From Bacteroides sp. 43_108 (GTDB lineage: Bacteria > Bacteroidota > Bacteroidia > Bacteroidales > Bacteroidaceae), in assembly GCA_001915545.1 (NCBI GenBank), contig MNQS01000192.1, positions 1-18,552 on the forward strand: a DNA stretch of 18,552 nt, given 5' to 3'. The translations under genes and the position numbers were made by a program. The notes under the pieces were generated by a model that was given only the letters and a program-made list of their open reading frames with translations, ran no database searches and was not told the DNA's origin. Numbering within the stretch: the first letter of the stretch is position 1; each line of letters starts with the position of its first letter. This document shows, piece after piece, positions 9,374 through 18,469 of this stretch.

Positions 9374-9495
9374 TAAAAACACAAGAATAGATTCCCGAAA
9401 AGGACAAAATGCACCCCAACTGCAAATATACATATCAAAATAATTAATGTAGATGTTTCATTGCATACACAAAACAAAGACATAATGCATGGATA

Positions 9496-9528
9496 CAAAA
9501 AAAGATGCGGTGCTCATGGCACCGCATC
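9496..9528 (-). terminator. Rubrerythrin terminator
   Basis: A perfect 10-bp GC-rich stem (9504-9513 with 9519-9528) has a 5-base loop. On the minus strand it is followed by seven T (complement of the A run 9497-9503). It lies 35 bases past the rubrerythrin stop. This is the clearest intrinsic terminator in the window and separates the peroxide-defence pair from the DUF4105 unit. Confidence 0.9.
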
Positions 9529-9563
9529 CTGTTAATTTTAAAATTCAAACACCTGAATTTAAA

Positions 9564-10121
9564 TTATTTCTTGAAGTAACGGTTGTAAAGTCCCTGGAAA
9601 CCAGAACCGTGACGAGCTTCGTCTTTAGCCATTTCGTGAACAGTGTCGTGGATTGCGTCAAGACCAAGTTCCTTAGCCTTCTTAGCAATATCCATCTTGC
9701 CTGCACAAGCACCTTCCTCAGCCATCATACGCTTCTCAACGTTAGTCTTAGTATCCCAAACAACTTCACCGAGAAGTTCAGCGAACTTAGCTGCGTGCTC
9801 AGCCTCTTCCCAAGCATAACGCTTAAAAGCCTCTGCGATTTCTGGATAACCTTCGCGATCAGCCTGGCGTGACATAGCGAGGTACATACCAACTTCTGTG
9901 CACTCACCGTTGAAGTGGTCGTGAAGTCCCTGGAGAATGAACTCATCCTTTACTTCCTTTGCTACACCGATAACGTGTTCAGTTACAAAGTTAAGTCCTG
10001 CAGACTCCTCCTTGAGGATGAACTTTGAGCCTGGAACACCACACTGAGGGCACTTTTCTGGAGCAGAATCACCTTCATGTACATAGCCGCAAACTGGGCA
10101 AACCCATTTCTTTGTTGTCAT
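9564..10121 (-). CDS. rbr: Reverse rubrerythrin (rubredoxin domain first)
   Basis: Rubrerythrins reduce hydrogen peroxide to water with NAD(P)H-derived electrons and protect anaerobes from oxygen exposure. In this 185-residue protein the rubredoxin domain is at the N-terminus, with iron-binding pairs CPVC (residues 8-11) and CPQC (about 24-27). The di-iron four-helix domain follows, with ligand motifs around GECTE, EEAEH and the final DEARH. Classical rubrerythrin has the opposite order, so this is the reverse type described in clostridia. The ATG at 10121 is the only sensible start, leading directly into the rubredoxin motif. The gene lies 63 bp after the PerR-like regulator on the same strand and ends in a strong terminator. 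Control by that regulator is likely but inferred. A weak promoter match lies upstream. Confidence 0.95.
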   Translation of the reverse strand: MTTKKWVCPVCGYVHEGDSAPEKCPQCGVPGSKFILKEESAGLNFVTEHVIGVAKEVKDEFILQGLHDHFNGECTEVGMYLAMSRQADREGYPEIAEAFKRYAWEEAEHAAKFAELLGEVVWDTKTNVEKRMMAEEGACAGKMDIAKKAKELGLDAIHDTVHEMAKDEARHGSGFQGLYNRYFKK

Positions 10122-10144
10122 AATCTTTCAGTTTTAAAAATTAA

Positions 10145-10177
10145 AAAATAAGTATTTACTTTCTATCTCTTCAATCG
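10145..10177 (-). promoter_or_regulatory. Weak rubrerythrin promoter candidate
   Basis: In the gap between the regulator gene and the rubrerythrin gene, the minus strand reads ATTG, about 21 bases, then TATTTTTT. This matches the Bacteroidota pattern in three of four -33 positions and seven of eight -7 positions or fewer. Read-through from the regulator promoter would serve equally well. Confidence 0.3.
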
Positions 10178-10184
10178 GAATTCA

Positions 10185-10601
10185 TCACGACCCCGACTTT
10201 TCTTTACAATCCTTGCACACTCCTTTGTAATAGATGTGAACTTCAGAAACCACGTTTCCATCTATAACCTCAGGCTTGTGAAATATTGCTTCGTACCGCA
10301 CATCCAGCAATTTGCCGCATTCCTTGCAAAGGAAGTGAGCATGTGGAGTTATGCGTTCATCCCACCGTACATTTTTCTCACATATTGTAAGCATCTGGAT
10401 AGCTCCATGATCAGCAAACAATTTCAGAGTGTTGTACACAGTGGTTTTTGAAAGTGTCGGTATAGAACCGATGAGATCATGGTAGATCACATCAACCGTC
10501 GGATGTGTATGATTGTTCATCATATAATCCATGATGGCTAGTCTTTGCATCGAAGGACTGATTCCAAATTCCAGCAGTTTATTCTTAGCTTCTGTATACA
10601 T
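10185..10601 (-). CDS. perR: Fur-family metalloregulator, PerR-like
   Basis: This 138-residue repressor has the Fur-family winged helix (recognition region around TLSKTTVYNTLKLF, residues 49-62) and a metal-binding dimerisation domain. The structural zinc site is complete: Cys92/Cys95 and Cys129/Cys132. The regulatory site looks like PerR and not Fur. His33, Asp81, His87, His89 and Asp100 correspond to B. subtilis PerR His37, Asp85, His91, His93 and Asp104; the last is Glu in Fur-type proteins. PerR senses peroxide by oxidation of the His ligands. The frame is open to a TTG at 10655, but I chose the ATG at 10601. It has an AAGGA motif upstream, and the promoter boxes occupy the extra region. 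The rubrerythrin gene follows, which supports a peroxide-stress role. PerR against Fur is inferred from ligands only. Confidence 0.93.
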   Translation of the reverse strand: MYTEAKNKLLEFGISPSMQRLAIMDYMMNNHTHPTVDVIYHDLIGSIPTLSKTTVYNTLKLFADHGAIQMLTICEKNVRWDERITPHAHFLCKECGKLLDVRYEAIFHKPEVIDGNVVSEVHIYYKGVCKDCKEKSGS

Positions 10602-10625
10602 GTACGTTCCTTTTTGATTACAGTG

Positions 10626-10656
10626 CAAATATATGGCTTTTATTTTTAACTCCAAA
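10626..10656 (-). promoter_or_regulatory. perR-like gene promoter
   Basis: On the minus strand TTTG (complement of 10653-10656) is followed by exactly 19 bases and then TATATTTG (complement of 10626-10633). Both boxes match the Bacteroidota consensus perfectly. The -7 box ends 24 bases before the ATG at 10601, which fits a short leader with an AAGGA motif. Confidence 0.75.
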
Positions 10657-10658
10657 AT

Positions 10659-10703
10659 AAAACGATAAAAAAATTGTAATCATTACATATTTTTCATCGT
10701 TTT
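10659..10703. repeat. 45-bp imperfect dyad: atp terminator or operator
   Basis: AAAACGAT at 10659-10666 and ATCGTTTT at 10696-10703 are perfect inverted copies centred on base 10681, the same centre as the PerR-box-like core. Of the 22 symmetric base pairs, 19 match. The dyad begins 40 bases past the atpG stop and ends 2 bases from the -33 box of the PerR-like promoter. On the minus strand it is followed by TTTTATTTT-like sequence, so it could also act as an AT-rich terminator for the atp operon. Both uses are possible at once. Confidence 0.6.
10674..10688. promoter_or_regulatory. PerR/Fur-box-like operator
   Basis: The sequence TTGTAATCATTACAT is a 7-1-7 inverted repeat. It matches the PerR box consensus TTATAATnATTATAA in 11 of 14 fixed positions, and the two central changes are symmetric (G and C in place of A and T). 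It lies 17 bases upstream of the -33 box of the PerR-like gene, so autoregulation is a reasonable inference. It is also the centre of a wider dyad. Confidence 0.5.
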
Positions 10704-10743
10704 CATATAAAAACCACGCCATTTTTGCATGCAATCAACTTAA

Positions 10744-11622
10744 TTACCTCATGGAACCGGCTACAATATCCAGAATTTCGTTTGTAATAGACTGCTGTCG
10801 TGACTTATTGTACATCACATTGAGTTCCTGAAGCAGATCGTTGGCATTATCGGTAGCCGTCTGCATGGCCAATGTTCTGGCACCATGCTCCGAAGCACAG
10901 CTGTCTAGCAGCACTGTGAATATTTTCAGCTTCATCACCTTCGGAAGCATCTCACATATTATATCGTCGGCAGAAGGTTCGAGTATATAGTCAGACGAAA
11001 CAGGCACACCGTCATCGCCCGACAACAAATCAGACACAGCAAAAGGAAGGAAAGTTTCTCTTGTATATATCTGCTTTGCCATGCTCTTGAAATGATAATA
11101 CAGCAATTCAACCTTATCTACCTTCTTGCTCTCATACATTTCCATAAGCGTCTGCGCCAGATGCGCAGCGCTTTCGTAGCAAGGTTTATCGCCGATCTCT
11201 ACGAAGTCGTGATTGACGTTAAATGAATCTTCATCGATTTCATCAGCAACCTTGCGTCCTACAGGAAACACTGTAATGTGAGTCTTACCTACACTTTGCG
11301 AGTACTCTGCCAGAACCTCGTTCAAACGCTTTAGCATATTCACATTGAAACTTCCGCACAGACTCATGTTCGAAGCAAACACTACTACAGCAACATTCTC
11401 TATGCCTCTTTCTTTTGAATAAGAGGAATCTGCAGAAGATGCCCCGGCTGCCAAAAGATGCGACAACATGCCGTACATGCCTTGCTCGTATGGCAACATA
11501 TTTTCTATGTCACGCTGTGCCTTGTGCAGTTTCGACGAAGCCACCATCTTCATCGCAGACGTAATCTTCTGGGTCTTGGTTACCGATATTATTCTGTTCC
11601 TAACTTCCTTGAGAGATGACAT
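10744..11622 (-). CDS. atpG: ATP synthase F1 subunit gamma
   Basis: Gamma is the central rotor shaft that couples ring rotation in the membrane to the catalytic sites. The 292-residue protein is close to the usual length (E. coli 287). It has the conserved N-terminal helix (SLKEVRNRI followed by TQKITSAMKMVA) and C-terminal helix (RTLAMQTATDNANDLLQELNV region, then the QQSITNEILDIVAG signature), with a Rossmann-like middle domain that is variable in sequence. It begins 36 bp after atpA and is the last gene of the operon; the dyad at 10659-10703 follows it. The ATG at 11622 is the family start. Confidence 0.97.
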   Translation of the reverse strand: MSSLKEVRNRIISVTKTQKITSAMKMVASSKLHKAQRDIENMLPYEQGMYGMLSHLLAAGASSADSSYSKERGIENVAVVVFASNMSLCGSFNVNMLKRLNEVLAEYSQSVGKTHITVFPVGRKVADEIDEDSFNVNHDFVEIGDKPCYESAAHLAQTLMEMYESKKVDKVELLYYHFKSMAKQIYTRETFLPFAVSDLLSGDDGVPVSSDYILEPSADDIICEMLPKVMKLKIFTVLLDSCASEHGARTLAMQTATDNANDLLQELNVMYNKSRQQSITNEILDIVAGSMR

Positions 11623-11658
11623 AAACTGTTATGCAAAATTGTTATTTTATATACAAAA

Positions 11659-13236
11659 TCAGAAATGCGAAGCCGCATCCTTTGCAGCCTTTTCAATCTT
11701 GGCAGAAAGCTCATCATCAATCTGTCCTGACGACAAAGCATCCAGCACATCCTTATACTCGCTTCGCATGACTGTAAGGAATGTCTTTTCAAAATCATGC
11801 ACGCTCTCCATAGGGATATCCTTCAGCAAACCATGTGTACCGCAATACAATATGGCAATCTGCTCACCTACAGGCATAGGAGTATACTGGGGCTGTACAA
11901 GAAGCAAGTTGTTCTTGCGTCCACGATCGATTGTCATAGCTGTCACAGGATCCATATCGCTGGAGAACTTCGAAAACGACTCAAGCTCTCGATACTGCGC
12001 CTGGTCAATCTTAAGAGTACCGGCCACCTTCTTCATGCTCTTCACCTGAGCTGCACCTCCGACACGGCTGACGGAAATACCGACATTGATGGCAGGACGG
12101 AATCCGCTGTTGAACAAATCTGCATCGAGGAATATCTGACCGTCAGTGATAGAAATCACGTTGGTAGGAATATAAGCAGACACATCGCCCGCCTGGGTTT
12201 CAATGATAGGAAGAGCTGTAAGTGAACCGCCACCTTTCACGCGACCTACAAGCGACTTCGGCAGATCGTTCATTTTCTCTGCAACTTCCTGCTGAGAGAT
12301 AATCTTCGCCGCACGTTCGAGAAGTCGGCTATGCAGATAGAACACGTCGCCAGGATATGCTTCACGTCCCGACGGGCGTCTCAGGATCAGCGACACCTCA
12401 CGGTAAGCAACAGCCTGCTTCGACAAATCGTCGTAAACCACCAGGGCATGTCTGCCGGTGTCTCTGAAGAACTCTCCGATGGCAGCTCCGGCAAAAGGAG
12501 CGAAATACTGCATGGCGGCAGGAGTTGCGGCCGGAGCGGCAACAACGATGGTGTATTTCAGTGCACCTTTAGCTCTCAAAGTGTTCACGAGCGATGCAAC
12601 CGTAGAACCTTTCTGGCCGATTGCCACATAGATGCAATATATAGGATTGCCCGACTCGAAGTTTTCCCTCTGGTTTATTATGGCATCAATCGCAATGGCC
12701 GTCTTTCCCGTTTGACGGTCCCCAATGATGAGCTCACGCTGACCTCGTCCGATAGGAATCATGGAATCGATAGACTTTATTCCCGTCTGAAGAGGCTCAC
12801 TTACAGGCTGTCTGTAAATGACTCCAGGAGCCTTTCTTTCCAAAGGCATCTCGAACTTCTCGCCTTCTATAGGTCCGAGTCCGTCAATCGGATTGCCCAA
12901 CGGGTCGATTACACGTCCAAGCATAGCCTCGCTGACTTCTATGGATGCTATTCTTCCGGTACGCCTTACAACCATACCTTCCTTGACCTTTTCCGTAGGC
13001 CCAAGAAGCACTGCACCGACATTGTCTTCTTCCAGGTTCATGACAATGGCATTGACACCGTTGTCGAATTCCAGAAGTTCGTTGGCTCCAGCATTGTCAA
13101 GCCCGTATATGCGGACAACACCATCGCTTACCTGAAGAACAGTACCAAATTCTTCAAATTCAGCATTGCTCTTCAGCTCTTCAAGCTGTTTGAGCAACAC
13201 CTCAGAAACTTCACTCGCTTTTATATTTTCTAGCAT
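11659..13236 (-). CDS. atpA: ATP synthase F1 subunit alpha
   Basis: Alpha is the non-catalytic nucleotide-binding subunit that alternates with beta in the F1 hexamer. The 525-residue protein has the N-terminal beta-barrel, Walker A GDRQTGKT at residues 172-179, and the ATP synthase alpha/beta signature near [14 protein letters not shown], which includes the conserved arginine finger region. The length is slightly above E. coli (513). The ATG at 13236 gives a normal N-terminus. It follows atpH after an unusually wide gap of 107 bp for this operon and precedes atpG by 36 bp. Confidence 0.98.
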   Translation of the reverse strand: MLENIKASEVSEVLLKQLEELKSNAEFEEFGTVLQVSDGVVRIYGLDNAGANELLEFDNGVNAIVMNLEEDNVGAVLLGPTEKVKEGMVVRRTGRIASIEVSEAMLGRVIDPLGNPIDGLGPIEGEKFEMPLERKAPGVIYRQPVSEPLQTGIKSIDSMIPIGRGQRELIIGDRQTGKTAIAIDAIINQRENFESGNPIYCIYVAIGQKGSTVASLVNTLRAKGALKYTIVVAAPAATPAAMQYFAPFAGAAIGEFFRDTGRHALVVYDDLSKQAVAYREVSLILRRPSGREAYPGDVFYLHSRLLERAAKIISQQEVAEKMNDLPKSLVGRVKGGGSLTALPIIETQAGDVSAYIPTNVISITDGQIFLDADLFNSGFRPAINVGISVSRVGGAAQVKSMKKVAGTLKIDQAQYRELESFSKFSSDMDPVTAMTIDRGRKNNLLLVQPQYTPMPVGEQIAILYCGTHGLLKDIPMESVHDFEKTFLTVMRSEYKDVLDALSSGQIDDELSAKIEKAAKDAASHF

Positions 13237-13343
13237 AAAAAAACCGTATTAAAGGATTTCAAACTCACAGATACGCAAAATAAGGATTTGTGCCGATATG
13301 CATACAAGAACAGAATTCCTGGCGCGCGTCCTTCAGACACACA

Positions 13344-13922
13344 TCAGGATATATCGGAACATCCCGTCAATATGTTCGCTGAATCAGAACCGGAAAGATT
13401 GCGCTCAAACTGCTGAAGCTGGCGTCTGACGCTTGAATCGAAGCATTTCGAACCGAGCTGCAGGATGAATCCACCGATGATTTCTGGATCTACAACCTTA
13501 TCAAACTCCACTTCGCCGTCTATGCCCGAATTGACAAGCCGACGCATCTTCTCCTCCACTTCACTGTCAACAGGAACAGCCGTAACGAACTTTAAAACAT
13601 GAATATTTTTGCTGTCCCTGTAGAGGCTGATGTATGAAACAGCCACGAACTGCAGCATCTCTTCCTTCCTGTGCCGGTACATCAATACGAGAAACCTTTT
13701 AGTTGACTCGCACAACGTACCGCCCGCGGCTACAGCAATAAGCTTCATACGACCGCTCCAGCTGATGGCAGGATTGACCAAAGTTTCGCGCAAGCGCGGC
13801 AACTTTAGGAACACAGCTGATATGCTCTCCATTTCGCGGTACACCTCGTCCTCCACTCCCATCTTACAGGCATAGCTGTACAAGGCTTTTGCATATCGTG
13901 CAGAAATGATACCAATATTCAT
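13344..13922 (-). CDS. atpH: ATP synthase F1 subunit delta
   Basis: Delta joins the peripheral stalk (subunit b) to the top of F1. The protein is 192 residues from the ATG at 13922. The frame extends two codons to a TTG, which I rejected because the family begins with a short stretch before the ISARYAKALY motif. The N-terminal helical domain (about 1-110) and the C-terminal part with EVEFDKVVDPEIIGGFILQ, the delta family signature, are both clear. Sequence is otherwise weakly conserved, as is normal for delta. It starts 12 bp after atpF and precedes atpA by 107 bp. Confidence 0.94.
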   Translation of the reverse strand: MNIGIISARYAKALYSYACKMGVEDEVYREMESISAVFLKLPRLRETLVNPAISWSGRMKLIAVAAGGTLCESTKRFLVLMYRHRKEEMLQFVAVSYISLYRDSKNIHVLKFVTAVPVDSEVEEKMRRLVNSGIDGEVEFDKVVDPEIIGGFILQLGSKCFDSSVRRQLQQFERNLSGSDSANILTGCSDIS

Positions 13923-13934
13923 ATCCAATGCGTT

Positions 13935-14444
13935 TTACTGAGCCTTTTCCTTTGCTTTCTCATAATCATCAATCATGCTCTCGATGAGCTCCATCTGCTT
14001 GCTGTCGGTATCTATCTTCGATTTTACAATCTTTTCAGCCAACGTCACAGATAAAGCCACAACCTGCTTGCGGATATCCCTCACAGCAGATTCACGGTCA
14101 TGCATAATCTGTCGCCTTGCATCCTCCACCATTCTGAAACTCTCTTCCTGAGCTTTCGTCTTAGCCTCGCTCAGGATTTCTGCTCCTGCATTTTCTGCCT
14201 CCTTGATTATACGGGCATGTTCGGCATAAGCCTCTTTCAGAATAGCAGCTGATTTTTCTTTGACAGACATCAATTCCTCACTGGCTTTCCTTGCCGACTC
14301 CAAAGACTCGTCAATATAGCACTTACGGTTCTCAACCATCTGGGTGATGACAGGGAAACCGTACTTGCAAAGTATGACAAGCACTATGACAAAAGCCAGC
14401 AACATCCAGAAAACCAAACCACTATCTGGAAGCAGCAACGACAT
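13935..14444 (-). CDS. atpF: ATP synthase Fo subunit b
   Basis: Subunit b forms the peripheral stalk. The 169-residue protein has one N-terminal membrane helix (residues about 9-33, VFWMLLAFVIVLVILCKYGF) followed by a long charged coiled coil rich in Ala, Glu and Lys, with the typical ENRKCYIDESLESARKA region after the membrane segment. Only one b gene is present, so the stalk is probably a homodimer. It lies 18 bp after atpE and 12 bp before atpH. Confidence 0.95.
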   Translation of the reverse strand: MSLLLPDSGLVFWMLLAFVIVLVILCKYGFPVITQMVENRKCYIDESLESARKASEELMSVKEKSAAILKEAYAEHARIIKEAENAGAEILSEAKTKAQEESFRMVEDARRQIMHDRESAVRDIRKQVVALSVTLAEKIVKSKIDTDSKQMELIESMIDDYEKAKEKAQ

Positions 14445-14462
14445 AGGCTAACTTATCTGTTT

Positions 14463-14738
<276 letters not shown>

Positions 14739-14819
14739 TCATTTAATTCTATCGTATTGTATTATTATCTGTCCGAAGGCAGAACCATTACACAGCTCCA
14801 CCTGCAGTCCATTGTGTTG

Positions 14820-15917
14820 CTATTCGTCAGCATTCGAAAGCCCGATGAACACGGCCGAAAGCATCGTAAAAACGTATGCCTGTATGAAAGCCACAAGAAG
14901 TTCAAGCATATTCATGAAAACACTGAACAGAATCGACATAACCGTCATTCCGGCACAAAGGCCTGGACCTATCTGCGAAGTAATGAATATGATGCACACC
15001 AGCGAAAGTATAACGGCATGCCCGGCCATCATGTTGGCAAACAACCTGACCATGAGCGAAAAAGGCTTTGTAAAGATGCCGACAAACTCTATCAGAGGCA
15101 TAAGCGGTACAGGACACTTGAGCATCAGAGGAACTTCTGGCCAGAAAATATCTTTCCAGTAGTGGCGCGAACCTGTCACGTTGACAACGATGAAAGTAAT
15201 CATTGCCAGCACGAAAGTCACAGCAATGTTGCCCGTGACGTTGGCACCTCCGGGAAAAATGGGAACGAGCCCCATCAGGTTGTTGACGAAGATAAAGAAG
15301 AACACCGTCAGCAGGTAAGGCGAATACCTCTTGTAGCGCTCGCCTATACATCCCTTTATTACGTCATCCTCAACCATCATGACGAACATTTCCATCAATC
15401 CGACAAATCCGTTGGGTGCGGGATCACTGGCCTTGCGTCCGCGATACCATCGGCTGACACCGAGAATCACAAGCACAAGGATGATGCTGTTTATCAAAAG
15501 AGCGGCGACATTCTTAGTTATGGATATGTCCACCATAGGGCGCCTCACCGAACCGTCGGGACACTTCTCCACAATCTTGCCGTCATAGTCGCCTCCAGAC
15601 ATAATCATGAACCGGCCGTCTCCAGTAGTTTTGCACCCTGAAGCAGGATCATATACGAAGCTGCTCGACATCATGACATGAAAGCCGGACAATTCACTGT
15701 ACAAGATGACAGGAAGCGGAATCACAAGCTCCGTATCTCCGATCTTCGTTATATGCCATTCGTAGGAATCACTTATATGTTCGAGAATGATGCTCTGCAA
15801 ATCCAGCGGTTCCTGCTTATCGGCCGAAGGACCATCGGCCGCATATGAGCTGCACAAGAACGCCAGCCAGGCAAATACCGTGCACACAAGTGTTTTAAAG
15901 CCCGTCGTTATCATCAT
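14820..15917 (-). CDS. atpB: ATP synthase Fo subunit a, with exported N-terminal domain
   Basis: Subunit a carries the two half-channels that pass protons to the c ring. This 365-residue protein is about 95 residues longer than E. coli subunit a (271). It begins with a signal-peptide-like segment (residues 1-26, ending SSYA). A periplasmic stretch of roughly 105 residues follows before the first conserved membrane helix (about 137-154). The essential arginine is Arg291 in FSLMVRLFANMMAGH. Such extended forms are usual in Bacteroidota. The start codon overlaps the stop of the upstream AtpI-position gene by 4 bp (ATGA), which suggests translational coupling. A second ATG follows immediately at 15914. 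Confidence 0.96.
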   Translation of the reverse strand: MMITTGFKTLVCTVFAWLAFLCSSYAADGPSADKQEPLDLQSIILEHISDSYEWHITKIGDTELVIPLPVILYSELSGFHVMMSSSFVYDPASGCKTTGDGRFMIMSGGDYDGKIVEKCPDGSVRRPMVDISITKNVAALLINSIILVLVILGVSRWYRGRKASDPAPNGFVGLMEMFVMMVEDDVIKGCIGERYKRYSPYLLTVFFFIFVNNLMGLVPIFPGGANVTGNIAVTFVLAMITFIVVNVTGSRHYWKDIFWPEVPLMLKCPVPLMPLIEFVGIFTKPFSLMVRLFANMMAGHAVILSLVCIIFITSQIGPGLCAGMTVMSILFSVFMNMLELLVAFIQAYVFTMLSAVFIGLSNADE

Positions 15918-16318
15918 TTACTGCTTTTATCTTCAAAACGTACAAAATAAACTGTATCAAAAATGTTGTAGGCAAGAAATGCCAGCATAAGCTCCACTGC
16001 AAAACCATACAACTGCTCCTTCGTCGAAAAGGCGTATATCAGAAACAGCACCACAAACAATATGATGCGGATTATGCGCCCCGCAAGATAGCCTGTCACC
16101 GCACTCGACTTTGTCAGGCCCAGCATGTAGTTGAAGAAACAGCCGTAAAGCAATGCCGTTGCCAGACAGATTACAGGCACGAGCTTGAATATCAGCGGTG
16201 CCGGCAGAAAGTCGGCAAAAAACAGCTGGCGGCACAGCAGGCACACGCACACAACTGCGCACTCGACGAGGAAGACACGTGCCGCATAGTCCCAGACCTT
16301 TACTTTAGCCATATACAT
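15914..16318 (-). CDS. Four-helix membrane protein in the AtpI position
   Basis: This 134-residue protein has about four hydrophobic segments (residues near 13-34, 41-62, 77-99 and 103-124) and a charged C-terminal tail. I do not recognise a sequence motif that proves a family. Its place directly before atpB, with a 4-bp ATGA overlap, is where atpI lies in other bacteria. AtpI is a small membrane protein thought to help assemble the c ring or supply Mg2+. I infer an AtpI-like role from size, topology and position. The ATG at 16318 is followed by another at 16312; either could be used. Both flanking genes are core ATP synthase subunits. Confidence 0.8.
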   Translation of the reverse strand: MYMAKVKVWDYAARVFLVECAVVCVCLLCRQLFFADFLPAPLIFKLVPVICLATALLYGCFFNYMLGLTKSSAVTGYLAGRIIRIILFVVLFLIYAFSTKEQLYGFAVELMLAFLAYNIFDTVYFVRFEDKSSK

Positions 16319-16351
16319 ACAAGCTGTTAATTATCTGCAATATATATGTGT

Positions 16352-16600
16352 TCACTCTATACAAACAACCACCATAAGCCCATTCATCTCGACAAATCCT
16401 CCGTTGACTTCCAGACGGCGCTCATCGTCGTCGACTTTGTAGACAATCGCACCTTTCTGCAAAGAAGAAATAATGGGCGCATGATTGGGCAGAATCTGAA
16501 AACGTCCGGCCTTTCCAGGCAGCTCAACATTGTCCACACCGCCTTTGTATATCGTACCTTTTGGCGAAAGGATTGTAAGTTCAATATGGTCGTACTTCAT
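16352..16600 (-). CDS. atpC: ATP synthase F1 subunit epsilon, short form
   Basis: Epsilon sits at the foot of gamma and touches the c ring. This protein has only 82 residues, compared with about 139 in E. coli. It contains the N-terminal beta-sandwich (ELTILSPKGTIYKGGVDNVELPGKAGRFQILPNHAPIIS region) and ends after the last strand (NGLMVVVCIE). The C-terminal two-helix domain, which in other bacteria can extend and inhibit the enzyme, is absent. The stop is followed by the normal next gene and I see no remnant of the missing domain, so this is a genuine short form and not a frameshift. It starts 34 bp after atpD. Confidence 0.95.
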   Translation of the reverse strand: MKYDHIELTILSPKGTIYKGGVDNVELPGKAGRFQILPNHAPIISSLQKGAIVYKVDDDERRLEVNGGFVEMNGLMVVVCIE

Positions 16601-16634
16601 AACATTGCCTTTTGATAATACACGTGCATGAACA

Positions 16635-18161
<1,527 letters not shown>

Positions 18162-18260
18162 CTATTCTTTGTGTATATAATTATTACTACTCTGTCTTTT
18201 ATCCCAAAAAGTCAATCTTTTTACCGCGAATGACAAGCTCTCCGGCTCATCGACGCAAAA

Positions 18261-18291
18261 CAAAATTACGAATTATCCTGCTAAGTTGTAA
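18261..18291 (-). promoter_or_regulatory. atp operon promoter candidate, proximal
   Basis: On the minus strand TAATTTTG (complement of 18261-18268) is a perfect TAnnTTTG -7 box. Nineteen bases upstream is TTAC, only two of four matches to the -33 TTTG. The leader would be about 100 nt. Confidence 0.4.
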
Positions 18292-18385
18292 CCCGACCCG
18301 AACTGATTTTATACTTATTTATACAATATGTTAACAAGATGTTTTAACAAATTGCCCAAATGCGAAGTAAAGTAATCATTAACGG

Positions 18386-18416
18386 CAAAACTATCACTAT
18401 AAGTTAAAAAAACATA
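18386..18416 (-). promoter_or_regulatory. atp operon promoter candidate, distal
   Basis: On the minus strand TAGTTTTG (complement of 18386-18393) is a perfect -7 box. Nineteen bases upstream is TATG (complement of 18413-18416), three of four matches to TTTG. This would give a leader of about 220 nt. Confidence 0.4.
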
Positions 18417-18469
18417 TTATGCTCATTGCAGGTTTTGCAAGGAATGAATAAATTGGCTACAGTCAAGTT

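Noticed and set aside
10150..10161. AAGTA-TT-TACTT palindrome before the rubrerythrin gene as a second PerR box
   Set aside because: The spacing is 5-2-5 and the bases do not resemble the 7-1-7 PerR box.
10602..10655. N-terminal extension of the PerR-like protein to a TTG at 10655
   Set aside because: The extra codons overlap both promoter boxes and are not part of the Fur family N-terminus.
12331..13233. A 300-codon plus-strand frame opposite atpA
   Set aside because: It lies inside atpA, shows no family features and has no promoter or ribosome site; it is a shadow of conserved codons.
14757..15641. A 294-codon plus-strand frame opposite atpB
   Set aside because: It is rich in His and Lys as typical of antisense reading of a membrane-protein gene, and has no supporting signals.
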